Assembly (NCBI RefSeq): GCF_000002075.1
Contig: NW_004797640.1
Span: forward strand, 619,573-683,572
Source of the DNA: Aplysia californica
Taxonomy: Eukaryota > Mollusca > Gastropoda > Aplysiida > Aplysiidae
Direction: 5' to 3'
DNA: 64,000 nt
The notes below the pieces were generated by a model, which saw nothing but the letters and a program-made list of their open reading frames with translations, had not been told where the DNA came from and searched no databases. Positions 10,640-22,830 of this stretch are shown in pieces (positions within the stretch are counted from its first letter, which is position 1; every line of letters starts with the position of its first letter). A program made the translations under genes and the position numbers.

Positions 10640-11440
10640 AGCGTAACGAACGTCACATTCAGAGCATTTTTTGGGTCTATTTTTTAACCCAGCTGTGTTG
10701 CATTTTTAGTTCAGAGCCGTAAAAATTGTGTCAGTATAGCATCACCAATTGTCAACAAGGTGCTATCTACAGTTCAGAATGCTTTTTTAGATGTACATCT
10801 TTGAGATAACTGCAGCGAAATGGACGTCACGGATTTGGACAAAGAGTTTTGTGTCACCTTAGACATGCTGAAAACTCTCTGAATTTTGCAATGCAAGACA
10901 CAGACAAATTTGTTCGGGCTATAACTAAGAAATTGAAGAACACTTTAAAAAAAAAAGCTTGTTAAAATGTCTGTTTTTAGTCAGAAGATATAGCCCAGAA
11001 TTTGTGTAACGGACGTCACGTAACGGACGTCACCGATTTGTCGACTGCTATATTGCAGTATTACATTTCAAGTGGTCTAGGGCCCTAAACGTACATGATA
11101 CCCTTCTATATCTTTGTTATATAAGGCAAATAGATGAAAAAGCTTGTGTAAGTGTAAAGAATTGATACTTCTTACTTACTTTGCTTACATCCACATGCAC
11201 GTACAGGGCTTGCACCAATGCACGCTTTTCCGTAGAAAGGAAGCTCTAGTCATAATCAAAGTTCTAAATACCATACTAAAATTAAATTTGCTTCCAAGTT
11301 CAGTTTTTGTCATCCGGTGTTGCCTTCAACCCTACCCCTCCCCCCCCCGACTGTACCTTGTATGATTTTGACTCAAAACACAAAGATCAGGGTACAGCTA
11401 AAATTGATGGATTTCACATGTGACGTCCGTTACGCTGTAT
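10640..11440. repeat. Cluster of GTAACGGACGTCAC motifs
   Basis: The motif or a one- to three-base variant occurs at about 10641, 10819, 11006, 11019 and, inverted, 11421; a further copy is at 12776. The core GACGTC is palindromic and TGACGTC resembles a CREB/ATF half site. A regulatory role is inference. Confidence 0.6.
11202..11361 (+). repeat. Direct duplication, right copy
   Basis: Partner of 10437-10592. The C-run is longer here, otherwise it is close to identical. Confidence 0.9.
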
Positions 11441-11462
11441 ATTTCACATTTCAATGTTTAAA

Positions 11463-12660
11463 GCAGGGTTGGTGATTTATTTATTTATTTATTTTTTTTT
11501 TTTTTAAATCGATTTTTAAAATTTAAATCAGACTTTTTAAATTTAAATCGGATTTTTTTTTTTTTTTTTATTTTAAAAAAAAATGTCGACACAGTTTGGG
11601 ATTTTTGGTGGCTAAAAGTAAGTTCTTTTAGTGCAAAATACATTGTCTTTATTTTAACTAATGATTAATTTAAGCAACTGCAATTTTAGAAAGCCTTAAT
11701 CTGCTATATCAGTGAATTATAAATGGCTACAGACAAAAAATGAAGAAAATGTCAGTCTAAAAGGAGGGGGGGGGGGGGGGGGGTAATTATGCATAGATAA
11801 ACTTGCATTTTACTACAGTGTGTGTGTGTGCGCGCGCTTGTGTTTGTCTAAAAAGAAAAAAATGCTAATTTCAATTTATGAAAAAAAAGTTAAATATACA
11901 GTATTATTTTACTACTTACAGTGACAGGGGGGGAAGCAGACTTTTAAGCATGATTATTTTAGTCTACTAAACCTTATATCTGTTTTATAAAACCAAGGAA
12001 AGGAATTCTGAATGTTTAAAGATGTAAACACAGAATATATTTTTTTAAAGTGATTTAAATCACTGAGTTTTATTTTTAAAATCAAGTTGATTTAAATTTT
12101 AAAAAAATCAAAATCAACCCAACCCTGGTTTTCTATTATGAAAAAAAAAGTAAATTGAGAACTGTATTATTTTACAGTGACAGGGGAGAAAGCAGACTTT
12201 TAGGCATGATTATATTAATTAACCTTATATCTGTTTAATAAAACCAAGGAAAGGAATTCTGAATGTTTAAGTTTAAATATGTAAAAACTGAATACATTTT
12301 TTTGAAAAGTGATTTAAATCACTGATTTTTATTTTAAAAATCAAGTTGATTAAAATAAAAAAAATCAACTGATTTAAATCAACCCTGCTCTGATTTCATT
12401 TATGGAAAAAAAAAGTAAATTGAATACTGTATTATTTTACAGTGAAAGGGGGGAAAGCAGACTTTTAAGCATGATTATATTAGTCTACTATACCTTATCT
12501 GTTTTATGAAACTAAGGAAAGGAATTCTGAATGTTAAAATGTGTAAAAACTGAATAAAAATACATTTTTTAAAAAGTGATTTAAATCACTGAGTTTTATT
12601 TTTAAAATCAAGTTGATTTAAATTTTAAAAATCAACTGATTTAAATCAACCCAACCCTGG
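11463..12660. repeat. Composite element with a 260-bp tandem block and GATTTAAATC ends
   Basis: The outer ends are inverted: CAGGGTTG near 11465 and CAACCCTGG near 12650. The interior holds three tandem units of about 260 bp (roughly 11870-12127, 12128-12391, 12392-12655). Each has a stretch like TGTATTATTTTACAGTGA, GCAGACTTTTAAGCATG, AAGGAAAGGAATTCTGAATG and a palindromic GTGATTTAAATCACTGA. A non-autonomous DNA element expanded by internal duplication is likely. Confidence 0.65.
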
Positions 12661-14982
12661 TTTAAAGTCAACAATTTTGCATCAAAGTATGTGTTTCAAT
12701 GTGAAAACAGAAAACAAAAGGAAACAGAAATGGCCTGGGTAGTTTTTAAGTAATCTTAAAAAAACAGTAAAATTATAACGGACGTCACATGAACTTTTGA
12801 GGGGTGAAGGGGTTACACACAATGGTATAACATCAGGATGGATGCTAAGATCTTAGAATACTTTCACAGTTTTCTTGCTGTTGATCTTGTTAGATTTAGA
12901 AACAAAAGAAACATCAGTTCTGGTGGTGATTTTTATAACAAAACTCTAGCTGAAAGGAAGGCAAATTTCTTGTACGAAAACTTGATCAAGTAAGTTATAG
13001 GGTGAGTATGAATACCATGCGATATCTTCACTGCGGGTGGAGATAAAACAAAAATTCAAAAATATGTTACCCCTGAGGTGTTAGGCTATGGAGATAGAAA
13101 GAAGTAAGTGTTTTTTCCGACAGGGTCGGAATAGAAGAAAGGGAGTGTGTATATAGACCCGGTTACCGGGAACAAAGTTACGAAGTATACAGTCCCGGTA
13201 GGGAAAATCTTTTGTGATTTAGGAAAGTTCAGCGCCCTCTTGGCCAAATGACATGGCTTTTCATCGAAAATTGGACTAGTTCATTGTTTCGTGTACACAC
13301 AGCGTAGTGCAGCGAGGCTTTAGAGTCCAAGATCGAGTTTATAGAGAGTAGAGTTCTTAGTGACAACAAGTTGTTTACATTTCGGACCATTCATGCTCGA
13401 AAAGGAGTCAAAACCTAAAAATAGTTGCGAATGAAGAACGTATAAAAAGCAGTGGTAGCCATGAGGTTGTAATGGCTCTCTATAAATAATCTCACAGCTA
13501 CACACCAGCAAGGTCCGAATTCATTTAATCTCGTCACCCAAGCACAGACCACACCCACCTCCAAAATAAATAAAAATAAAATATTTATAGTCAATTAAGT
13601 TGTTTTTTAAAATCTTAAATGAAGCAGAAATATCAAGCTTTCAATAGATCAAAAAAACAAAAATTGGATGGAAAGTCTCTTTTTTGCCTTTCGAGCCTCA
13701 TAGCTGATAATAGCACACTGCGTCTTACGACTTATTTTCATCGGGGCGGACAGATATGCTTTTCAAATTGCAAGTGGCTATTCTCCAGCGTCGCGCCGGT
13801 CAATAGATCAGAGGCTATTCTCTGGCGTCACGCCGCGGTCTATTACTTATGAATTACAATGGTAACAATGTGTTTGTCTTGGGAAAAAATTCCCATATAA
13901 CTTCACCACTTGGTGCCACTTCCATTGATACTGGCGATACGTTTTCAGACACAAACTGCCCCCAATTCCTCCAATTTAGAATGAAGAAAAAGTTACATTT
14001 TCACTGTTTACAAAAACGGAGATATGACAAGAAAGCACTGGTCGCGAAATAGTTAAATTTATCGAAAATTATAACAACAAGAAGTTAAACAGCAAGCTGT
14101 ACTATGACTAGACAGGATTTTAGACTCAAAATCAATTTTGTTCGTTTAAAAAAACAGAATCATTATTTTCACCATATACCATCACATTTCAGCCACCAAT
14201 TAGGGCCTCTTGGGGGACGTTGGATTGGTGAAACTTCTATCCTCTTGTTTTAAACACTTTTATGTGTTCCATCAATGCGATGAATTAAAAACCTTAACCA
14301 TTGCTGAAAAGAACATTTTACCAACGTCTTTAGTTGCATCAACAATGTTGTGCCAAAATTTGGGGATTTCTTCAATGAAACAGGGTTAGAATGGCTCCCC
14401 ACAAAAGGCGATAATCACGGAATCCACGATCATATTTATAAATGTCTAATAATAGTGTTTTAAGACTGTCCGAAGTACCTGGCAGTCTCTTCACTTAGTT
14501 GGAACGGGTTTGGAACATGGGTGTTGACAATAACCCAATTCTGATGTGGAGTTGTCGCCCTTGGTTGGCCACGTCAAGGTTTGTCTCGGACAGTTCTAGT
14601 GGTGTACAAACGTTTGTTCAAGCGTGAGATGGTTCTTCTGCACACATCTACGTGTCTTGTAAAAGCAGAAAGCGCAATTAAAGAATTTATCATACACACA
14701 GCCCCTTCATTTTCTGAATTTATCATTTTAAAAATTAGTGAAAAAGCAACTCAACCGTTAAAAAGTACGGAATTTTATAGTGTGTAAGGTGTGTTTACAC
14801 ATTGTCTAAGTGATTCAAAGCAAATTTTGTGTGTTGAAATCAACGACCGAGAGAAATCAATACCAACACTTTGTTCACATACTACTTCCGGTTTATGATT
14901 TCGTTTGCTCTTGCTATGACAGAACTTTTGCCACTTGATATATTTTATAAAGATGTTACAAATTGTTCCCTTATACTTTTAT
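12661..14982. other. Intergenic, nothing firmly recognised
   Basis: Holds one arm copy of the 4.3-kb fold-back (13981-14049) and short GC-rich patches near 13790. The open frames are short and unsupported. Confidence 0.4.
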
Positions 14983-15841
14983 CAGTCGAACCTGCCTTAA
15001 CGGAAACCTGTATAAAACGGAAACCTGTCTTAACAGAATCTCCCCGCTACCCCCTTGATATATTCCTCTTTCATTACCTGTATAAAACGGAAACCTGTCC
15101 AACGCGGAAACGGAAAGAAAAATCCGCTCCCTTCCAAGGGTTTCACCTGTCTAAAACGGAAAATGCTTTGCCTGCTCAGCCCTAATTTGAAACAAAACTT
15201 GAAATGCCGCTGGGCGAGGAAGGGGAGTAGGGGTGCAATTTGGGGGTAGATGTTACCCAAGGACCTTACTGTATAAACCTCCTCGATGTTACCCCATCAT
15301 GTGAGCCCTGAGCGATGCTGATGGTCAGGGTGGTGTGGGTGTGAAATCTCACGACTGCTTGTGAGAGTACTCGAGTAGCCACTACGGAAACTTTCCTGGG
15401 TAGCCAGAAGCCAGAGGTGTGAAATTAAATTGTCCAATGCTTGACGCCCTGGTAAGGCCAGCCGAGAAAAGAGTTCATTGAATCGTTGTTACATGATGGC
15501 AGTGAGGGGTGGCATTGGTTGACTGTGCTTGTTACACTGATGGGTGGGCCTAAGGGTGGAAGCAAAAGAGATGTTCAAACGTTTCTGTTTTTTAATAGGT
15601 CAAACAGTGGTCCTATGAAAGGCAAGCACTGGTGGTAATTAGATAAGTAAGACTGACACATGTCATTATCAGAGAGGATAGAAATTGAGAGTTGTGTGAA
15701 GTTTTGACCACTGCTTGCTGATCAGACAAGGGATCATTGATCCCACCGGCTGGGCCTTTGACCCCCCCCTAAATTCCCCTGTCTTAGACAGAATTTTTTT
15801 CTCTGGCTCCCTTGCAATTCTGTCTTACACATGTTCGACTG
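14983..15841 (+). mobile_element. MITE, family D, copy 1
   Basis: It begins CAGTCGAACCTG and ends TGTTCGACTG, with subterminal repeats of AAAACGGAAACCTGT at the left end. Its terminal dozen bases match family A but the interior differs. The last base abuts TA (15842-15843), which directly precedes the first base of a family A element. A truncated relative is at 50870-51453. Confidence 0.7.
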
Positions 15842-15843
15842 TA

Positions 15844-17584
15844 CAGTCGAACCTGTGTAAGACAATCTCCCATTGTCAAGGAGAAAAGTGGCCGTATAAG
15901 ACAGGTGGCTGTCTCAGGCAGGACTGATCAAGATGAAGAAAACAAACCCTTTCTGAGCTCGCCGCATTGTTGTTGTTGTTGTTATAGCAGGTAGCGTAAA
16001 AACGGCCTCGCGGGCACTCATGGCCTTTCGAGCGCGTGGTATCGGTGAAATCGGGCTCATTCAGATCGATGTTTCTTTGCTCTTTCGCTATAAAACACTA
16101 AATGCTGGACACTTTGTAAAAGTTCAGCTTTTCCTTGGTGTAAGTTGTTTGTAAAGCGAAGCCCCTCGCGGTCGGAATGCGTGGTCGACCTGTTCAAAAA
16201 TTGACAAGCGTGCATTCAAAAGCTTCGCGGAAAGATCGATGATTAAATACCATCTTTTCTTTGGCGTAAAACTGTAGAGCTTTGAACGGGCTTTCCCGTG
16301 GTATATTTTTAGCCTTTATCATTTAAATAAAAAGCCTTTAAAAATACCGTCAAAATTTTCAAAGATAATTTTTTTCATGGAATATAGGCCTATATAAAAT
16401 ATCTACTCAAAAAAGGCACCAATAGAAAGATCAGTTCTTTTCCTATTAGAATAAAATAATCAGCTTGGAATTATTTGGCTTCGATCCTTCCGTGAAACTC
16501 AGAAAGCATATGACCCCACACGGGGGGGGGTTACACTACAGTATAGAGCCGACTCGCTCGCCGCGGGGGCCGGTGCGGCGCCGGCCGGGTCAACACTCTG
16601 TGTTTTTGTAGAAATAACGACAGATTATCGTGTTTGAGGCGATAAAATACTGATTTGTAATGGTCTCGCAGTCTTGAAAAAAATTAGGCTCCATACATAT
16701 GTTATAGTGATTGTATTCTGTTAATGTGGAGATGTTTAGTGCACTTGGTACTCTTTTATTATCTGTCAAACATGGGGTTGCAGCCTGTGAGTGACTTTAA
16801 CAAATTTGGTCAAATTTTAAACAACTACCATTTTCTTAAAAATTGCCTGAGAGGTACCAAAATGCCCAAGAGATATAAGTTCATATAGAACAGATCAATT
16901 TGGCATACAGCTACTTTGAACATTTTGTTTCTGGTACCTAGTTATAGTTGTTGTTGTTGCTTTCTCTGTTGTTTTTTTTCTTTTGTTGCTGCTTTTATGC
17001 AAGAGTGACAATAAAACTAAATGTGTCAGACAAGGAGTACCGAGTGCTATGATAAAACAAATACAAACCTGGGTCGCCACCCCTCGGAGAACGAGCGACG
17101 CTTCTGTTACAAGTTCATGTTGACGTCTATTGTTACTTTGTTACAGACTGGGTAAACAGTGACCACTTATCTCACTTATGATTTGTGTATGAGTTCTGGG
17201 CGGGGATTATGGGTTTTGAGGGATCACACGTTTACCTCACCAGCAGCTGAAAATTTGTTATCTAATGGTCAACAATGGGAGGGGCCAACGCAACATGATC
17301 GGTTGGAGGGACTACCTAACAACAACGACAGATGATTGGATTATGGCGGCTTGCCCACAACGCCAGGGGCCAATGCATGATTTATGACAAAACGTAATCG
17401 AGTCACTAAGGTGGCCTTCTAAGACAGGGGTTACTGTTTGGTGTGATAGGGGTTGTGTGTTAAAATTTAGTGGCCGCGGCTGTGTTGGACAGGTGCCTGT
17501 TTTACAGTGAAATTATATAGAAAAAAGCAGGTGGCCGTCGTATAGAGGTGGCCATAGATGTGGCCATCATGGCAGGTTCGACTG
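15844..17584 (+). mobile_element. MITE, family A, copy 2, split by a nested insertion
   Basis: Ends CAGTCGAACCTG and CAGGTTCGACTG, with an interior matching 546-1354 and 29188-30018. The element is interrupted at 15988-16940 by unrelated sequence flanked by GTTATAG on both sides. Without that insertion its length would be about 780 bp, like the other copies. Confidence 0.75.
15988..16940. mobile_element. Unassigned insertion of about 950 bp inside MITE copy 2
   Basis: It is flanked by a perfect 7-bp duplication, GTTATAG (15981-15987 and 16941-16947). The inner ends are weakly inverted (CAGGTAGCG against TAGGTACCA). It includes a sharply GC-rich stretch near 16550-16590 unlike its neighbours. 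There is no long reading frame and the superfamily is unknown. Confidence 0.55.
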
Positions 17585-17904
17585 CATATATATTTTGTTC
17601 TGTTTTAAATGGGTGTCCAAACTCTAATTAGCTTTTACTTGAAAGATATGATAAAGTTAATGAGTGTCTCAGAGAAATTTTAAACCTTTAAAGCTTAGTT
17701 CACCTTTATGCAAATCATACCCTCTTCCTTCGTCTAAAATTGTACTGTCATGTTTTGTCAACCCCTTCTTCCTTTTAATTCCAAGTTTTTACTCTTTACT
17801 GAAACATTATTGAACATGTCTACATCGTAAATGCTTTTCGTAGTAGAACATTAAACAATTTTGGGCGGCACTGCACGACCGTGCTCTATGGACGAACCGC
17901 GCCT

Positions 17905-17905
17905 G

Positions 17906-17961
<56 letters not shown>

Positions 17962-17998
17962 GATTCCCCCCTCTCTCCCTCTCTTTCTCTCTCTCTCC

Positions 17999-18077
<79 letters not shown>

Positions 18078-18082
18078 TGTGA
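17905..18082. repeat. CT microsatellite ending in GT repeats
   Basis: Long (CT)n with two interruptions, then (GT)n at 18061-18082. The open frames across it are low-complexity artefacts. Confidence 0.95.
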
Positions 18083-18179
18083 GGAGGAGGAGGGAGTTAT
18101 TACAATAAATTTCTCGTGGACCATTCAGCTGCTGTTGCCTCTTTGGTTTAGCAGTGCATCTCTCTTTTTACATTTATCT

Positions 18180-18245
18180 CCTTCCTCCCTTCCTCCCTCC
18201 CTCTCTAACTCTCCCTCTGTCCCTCTGTCCAACCCCCCCTTTCCC

Positions 18246-18318
<73 letters not shown>

Positions 18319-18320
18319 TC
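18180..18320. repeat. CT microsatellite
   Basis: C/T-rich tract with a pure (CT)n core at 18245-18310. Confidence 0.95.
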
Positions 18321-18324
18321 AGTG

Positions 18325-18495
18325 GATGGTTGGCGGGTGCTCTAGTGTGGTTTGCTTCTTTTTTCCAATCAAACATCTATCGTCCTTATCTTTCCTTCTT
18401 CTTTTTTATGTTTGTTACTCTCTTGTAACACCTCTAATCTTCTGGTACTCATATGACCTTATGCAGTTGCGAGCGCCGTAAAACCTTTAGTAAAA
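18325..18495 (+). repeat. SINE family T, copy 1
   Basis: Begins GGTTGGCGGGTGCTCTAG, continues GTTTGTTACTCTCTTGTAAC and ends CATATGACCTTATGCAGTTG with GAGCGCCGTAAAAC. Consensus length is about 170 bp. There is no clear tRNA head. All eight copies in the window are on the plus strand. Confidence 0.85.
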
Positions 18496-18871
18496 CTAAC
18501 TTGCTCTTTCTCTCCCTCTCTCTCTTTCTCTCTCTCTCTTTTTGTTTCTCTCTCTCTTTTTTTTTTTCGTGTGTATGTTGAGCCATAGAGTGGGACCGTA
18601 ACTTAGTAGAAAAAGTAGGTGATATTATATATCATTGTTTTGAAACTTATTGGATCTAATTTTAAAATAAGGATGTATAAAAACTAATTAAAAGTTTGCC
18701 TGCATGTTTTGGAAAGTAGCTGTGGATTACTTTCAAGTGTGCAGAGTATTTTAGATGGCTAGAACCTGATTTTGATTTTTTTAAACTTTTGTAAAAAATG
18801 GATTACAGTCTGGGGTATCTTGCAGCCACTTTCAGATTATCATGGCTGGTCACTCATGATCAGTGAATGAA

Positions 18872-19040
18872 TATTGTGGTTGTTCTAGTGTAGTTTACTC
18901 GTTCTTTCTCATCAAACATCTGTTGTCCTTATCTCTCCTCCTTTTTTGTGTTTGTTACTCTCTTGTCGCACCTGTAATTATAACTGCATTTGTATGACAC
19001 AATTGTGCTGCAAGTGCTGTAGAATGCTTAATTTAAAAAA
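18872..19040 (+). repeat. SINE family T, copy 2 (diverged)
   Basis: Retains GTTTGTTACTCTCTTGT and a decayed tail, GCAAGTGCTGTAGAATG. It is older than copy 1. Confidence 0.65.
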
Positions 19041-19544
19041 AACACATTAAAAAAACCATGTGATACTACACCAGTAAGGCTATTGAAAAAATGTCTTTGT
19101 TTTCATGTTTGTGTACTTGTTTGTTTGTACCCTTTCTTGGGGCACATTCTTGCCATTTTCGTTGAACCAGGCTGAGGAATCATTTTTTTAATGACACTCA
19201 CTTCGTGTCCATTGAAGCTTCATGATTTTTTTATTCTTTTGGTTGTAAGTGTAAGTGATGCATGGTTGAGGTCAAACTTCATAGAAAATGGTTTGATGTA
19301 CTAAAGGTTTGATGAGTTAATGCACTATATTATAGAGGCTGCTTAAATTGTTGGAATTCATGAATGTTCAAGGTGATCGCATGGAAACTCTAAACTTTAT
19401 TGTACAGTTAAAGTCAAAGTGCAATACACGTCTCTTATAATGTAGTTCTGTGGTGTTCACAGTCCAAACTTTTTGTAAGTCGTTAGACGCTTACATGTTG
19501 CTGGCAGTTCTATTCGATTTTTTTTTCAATACTTTGCTCTTTTC

Positions 19545-19587
<43 letters not shown>

Positions 19588-22500
19588 GTATACAAATACA
19601 TGCTCCTGGTAAAATGTGTATATTTTCATGTAGACTTAATTGTAAACGACTTTTATTGCTGCAATGTTCCATCTTTTAAAAAGTCAGTTTGAGCGAACCA
19701 CTCTTCCTGTCACATGGTTTTATTCCACCAATCCAGCCTTGTCCAGATTTTGAACCAATCTATCGCTGAAGCTGCTCCCAGGTGAATGTGTCCCCTTAGG
19801 GGGGGGAATGGGTTGCGGTGCTTCGGCTTCTCACACTGGCAGCAACAACGCATCCCTGCACACGAGTCGCAGCATCAGAATCAACAGTAATTTCCGTCTT
19901 TTCTTCCTATTCCCTGTCATGTGACCTGTCATTTATTAAGGGCTTCAGGTGTTCTCGGTTGCATACGTTATTTATCCACAATATTTATTATACTCAGGAG
20001 TATTTGAAGCTCTATTTTGGCGCACTTATATTACCTTATGCAGTTACGAGCGCCGTAAAACTCTTACTAAACTAAATAGAAGTTGCATTTTATTTGCCCT
20101 TTTGATAGCGGAAAATGCCAGCTCTGAATGAAAAAGTGTCAGATCTTATGAGTTCACATGCCCAGTCCTACGCTATTACTTCATAAAATATTTTCTTCTT
20201 GTGAGAGTCGGCCTTGTGGGTTAATTGTTATGGGTCAAAGGGTCTGTCTTGTCCTTCTTGAAGAAAAAAACGAACTGAACAGAAAGCTTTGATATAAAGT
20301 AATTGCATATAAAACAAAACATGGTCGCAATGTTCTGGCTGTCAGCTTGACAGGTAGGCCTACTCGGTTTAACCTGTTGTATAAGTCTGTCAACCAGAGT
20401 AGCTAGTAATTAGTTTGGTCCACGTTGCAGCCGAAACTACCTGTAAGCATGTTTTTATCTGCTTGGCCCAGCGGATCCTTATCCATTGATTTTTGCGGTT
20501 GTTGTGGTCCTTCCAGTGCTGTAAATTATGGTGTTCTGAATGATGCTTTGTGGTTCTGTGGGTGTGAGCCAGGTGCTGACTATGTTGTTTGTGGATGGAA
20601 AATGTATGCTTTGGGCTGTTCTAATAACAGCAATTTGTTCTACAGCTGTCGGTCCCGTACACTTTTTTTCTGCTCTCCAGAATCCTTGCAGAACAAGGCA
20701 GTTTGAATGTTTTATTTCATGAGGGAGAAAAAAATGCTGATTAGGAGGTGGCAATTTAACGGCTTAAGAGTCTATGGAATTGAAATTGAATGCATACTGT
20801 ATTATTATCACCATTGCTTTAATGATTGCTTGGCTTATAGTATTTATAATGAAGAAAAAGAGGGTGTGAATGAGCAAAATGAAAAGAAGAAGAAAGGTGA
20901 TAGGGAAACAGAAAATAATCTCTGCTTTTTTCTTCTTCTTCTATCCCGTGGTTGGGGCAACCGTGGGGGCACCACTGCATCTGCTTTCAGCGGAGACATA
21001 CAGGTGCCTTAAGAGGTGAAGAAGAATGCAGAGAAAAGTTACTGGTACTTTTATTTGTCTGCATAGGTTCAACTAAAGGTTATAGGACAAAAGTTTATTC
21101 AGAGAAAACATCCTATCTATTAGTATTTAGCTACCCCGCGTGCCTTAAGCTTGACAACCTAGATGGTGTTTAGACAATCTAGTTTTACTTTGATCAGCAT
21201 GACTAATTGGCAACAGTCTTGCAGTCACTATATATATGATCTTTGGAACTTCTAGATAGAAATAAAAATATGACCTTATGCAGTTGCGAACGCTGTAAAA
21301 CACTTACCAAAACAAGAAAGAAAATAAGTAATAATAGCTTCCCTTGGGAAACATGTTTGACAATAGTGTAGTACACAATAAATTGATACATAAACGCATG
21401 AGAATAACATACAATTAAATCACAAACGTAGACCACTGTCGTACCATTGCTGGTCCACACTGTGCAGCACCTTGGTTGTTGGGTTTTTTTTGGGGGGGAG
21501 GGGGCTAGAGTTATCAACTCTTGCTGGAGGACACCATCCAGTGACCACTCACCTAACGGTACACCATGTCTCCCACACACGCTTGACAGTAGTGTCATGA
21601 GCCTCAGCTCAGCAACCACTCAGCCACTGCAGCCTCAGGACAACTTTTTAGGAAATTCCTGTCTGCTTCTATTTGTGCAACTTTGAACCTTTACTGAACA
21701 GAGAACACTCACAGTTTTAAAAAGTGGAATAGCAAACCACCAATTGGTCAATTCTGGAGTATTTCATGATACACAGCGATCTAAGGCTACAATTTTATAA
21801 ATTCTTGACCTTATGTTAAAAATCAGGAAAATCCAGCTCTGTCATGTTCTTAGGAATACTGAATGCTACCTTTGTTTTAATTTTGATGTCTAAAGATTGT
21901 ATGTTTTCTTTTTTAATTTTTAAAAATGAAAATGACGTAAAGATTGGCACCACCAGACTACATCTGAAGAATATATTTAGATGTCCATGATTTCAGGAAA
22001 AGAACACCCAATTTTTCCTTCTCTGGATTTTAATTTTCACAGCTTTTAATACAAAGAAATCTAAGGAAAAAGACATACCAATGTCCCATTTTAAGGAGGC
22101 CAGTGTTTTTTCAGTTGGCATGTTGAATAAATAATTGTTTTGTGCATTTTGCATGTAAGTCAACACAGTATTTTATAAAGCACTCTGTCTGTGCTCATTT
22201 TGTGTCCTCAATTAAGTTTCTATCCCCTTCAGTTGTACTCTGTACCGTTGCTCATTTCCACTGCCACTTCATCCTGCCTTCTTAGAGTTACCGATATTAC
22301 TTTTTCCATTGTTAATTGTTTTTGTTCTCTTCACATCTGTGGACCATTTCCCTGATCTTGATGTGATTTCTAGCTTGCCCTCTTCCCCCATTACTCTTTC
22401 AATGCTGTTTGCTCTTGTGCGTGAAATGTTTGTAAACATGATGTTAACCATTTTTGTTTTCATGAATGCAGCCTTGGCATGCGTTTTTTGTCTGAATTTT

Positions 22501-22734
22501 TGTGTCAACCGAGACGTGCTTTACAACATGTTTTTGTCCTTTCCGATCTCCGCATCTTTTGTTCCATCAATGGATCTTAGTCATGTTTTGAGTGTCATTT
22601 TTTGTTGTTGTTAGTTGTTTATTGAGTTGAGCCAGGGTCAGTGATATTTCTGCCACCTTCACTGGCATATATGGTTTGAATGCAGGTGTATATATATGAC
22701 AGCGGCTGTCTTTTCACTCCTTATTGCACTAATA
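19041..22734. other. Long intergenic stretch with two SINE tails
   Basis: (AT)n at 19550-19585. Isolated copies of the shared SINE tail, ACCTTATGCAGTTGCGA and GCCGTAAAAC, at about 20030-20070 and 21270-21305 (plus strand). No supported exon was found; the frames near 20425-20760 and 21203-21690 lack splice signals and homology. Confidence 0.5.
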
Positions 22735-22830
22735 CTGGGGTCTCAAACTCGCGACTAACAGGCAAAATGAGGCCTAAGGACGATATTTTGCGGCCCCTAC
22801 TTGAAACCCCTAAGTTTTAGTTTTAGTGTG
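22735..22830 (+). repeat. Possible hAT-type element end
   Basis: TACTGGGGTCTCAAACTCGC followed within 60 bases by GCGGCCCC resembles the start of known hAT non-autonomous elements. No partner end was found, so this is a weak call. Confidence 0.3.

Noticed and set aside
17807-18428. Long open frames on both strands rich in Ser-Leu or Arg-Glu
   Set aside because: They are translations of CT/GA microsatellites, open in all frames because the repeat lacks stops.
20425-20754. Overlapping frames on both strands of about 90 residues
   Set aside because: No acceptor or donor at sensible places, no recognisable motif, and opposite-strand frames of equal length.
22269-22614. About 100-residue frames on both strands, hydrophobic on the plus strand
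   Set aside because: The plus-strand hydrophobicity reflects T-richness. The minus frame looks faintly LINE ORF1-like, but nothing firm supports it.
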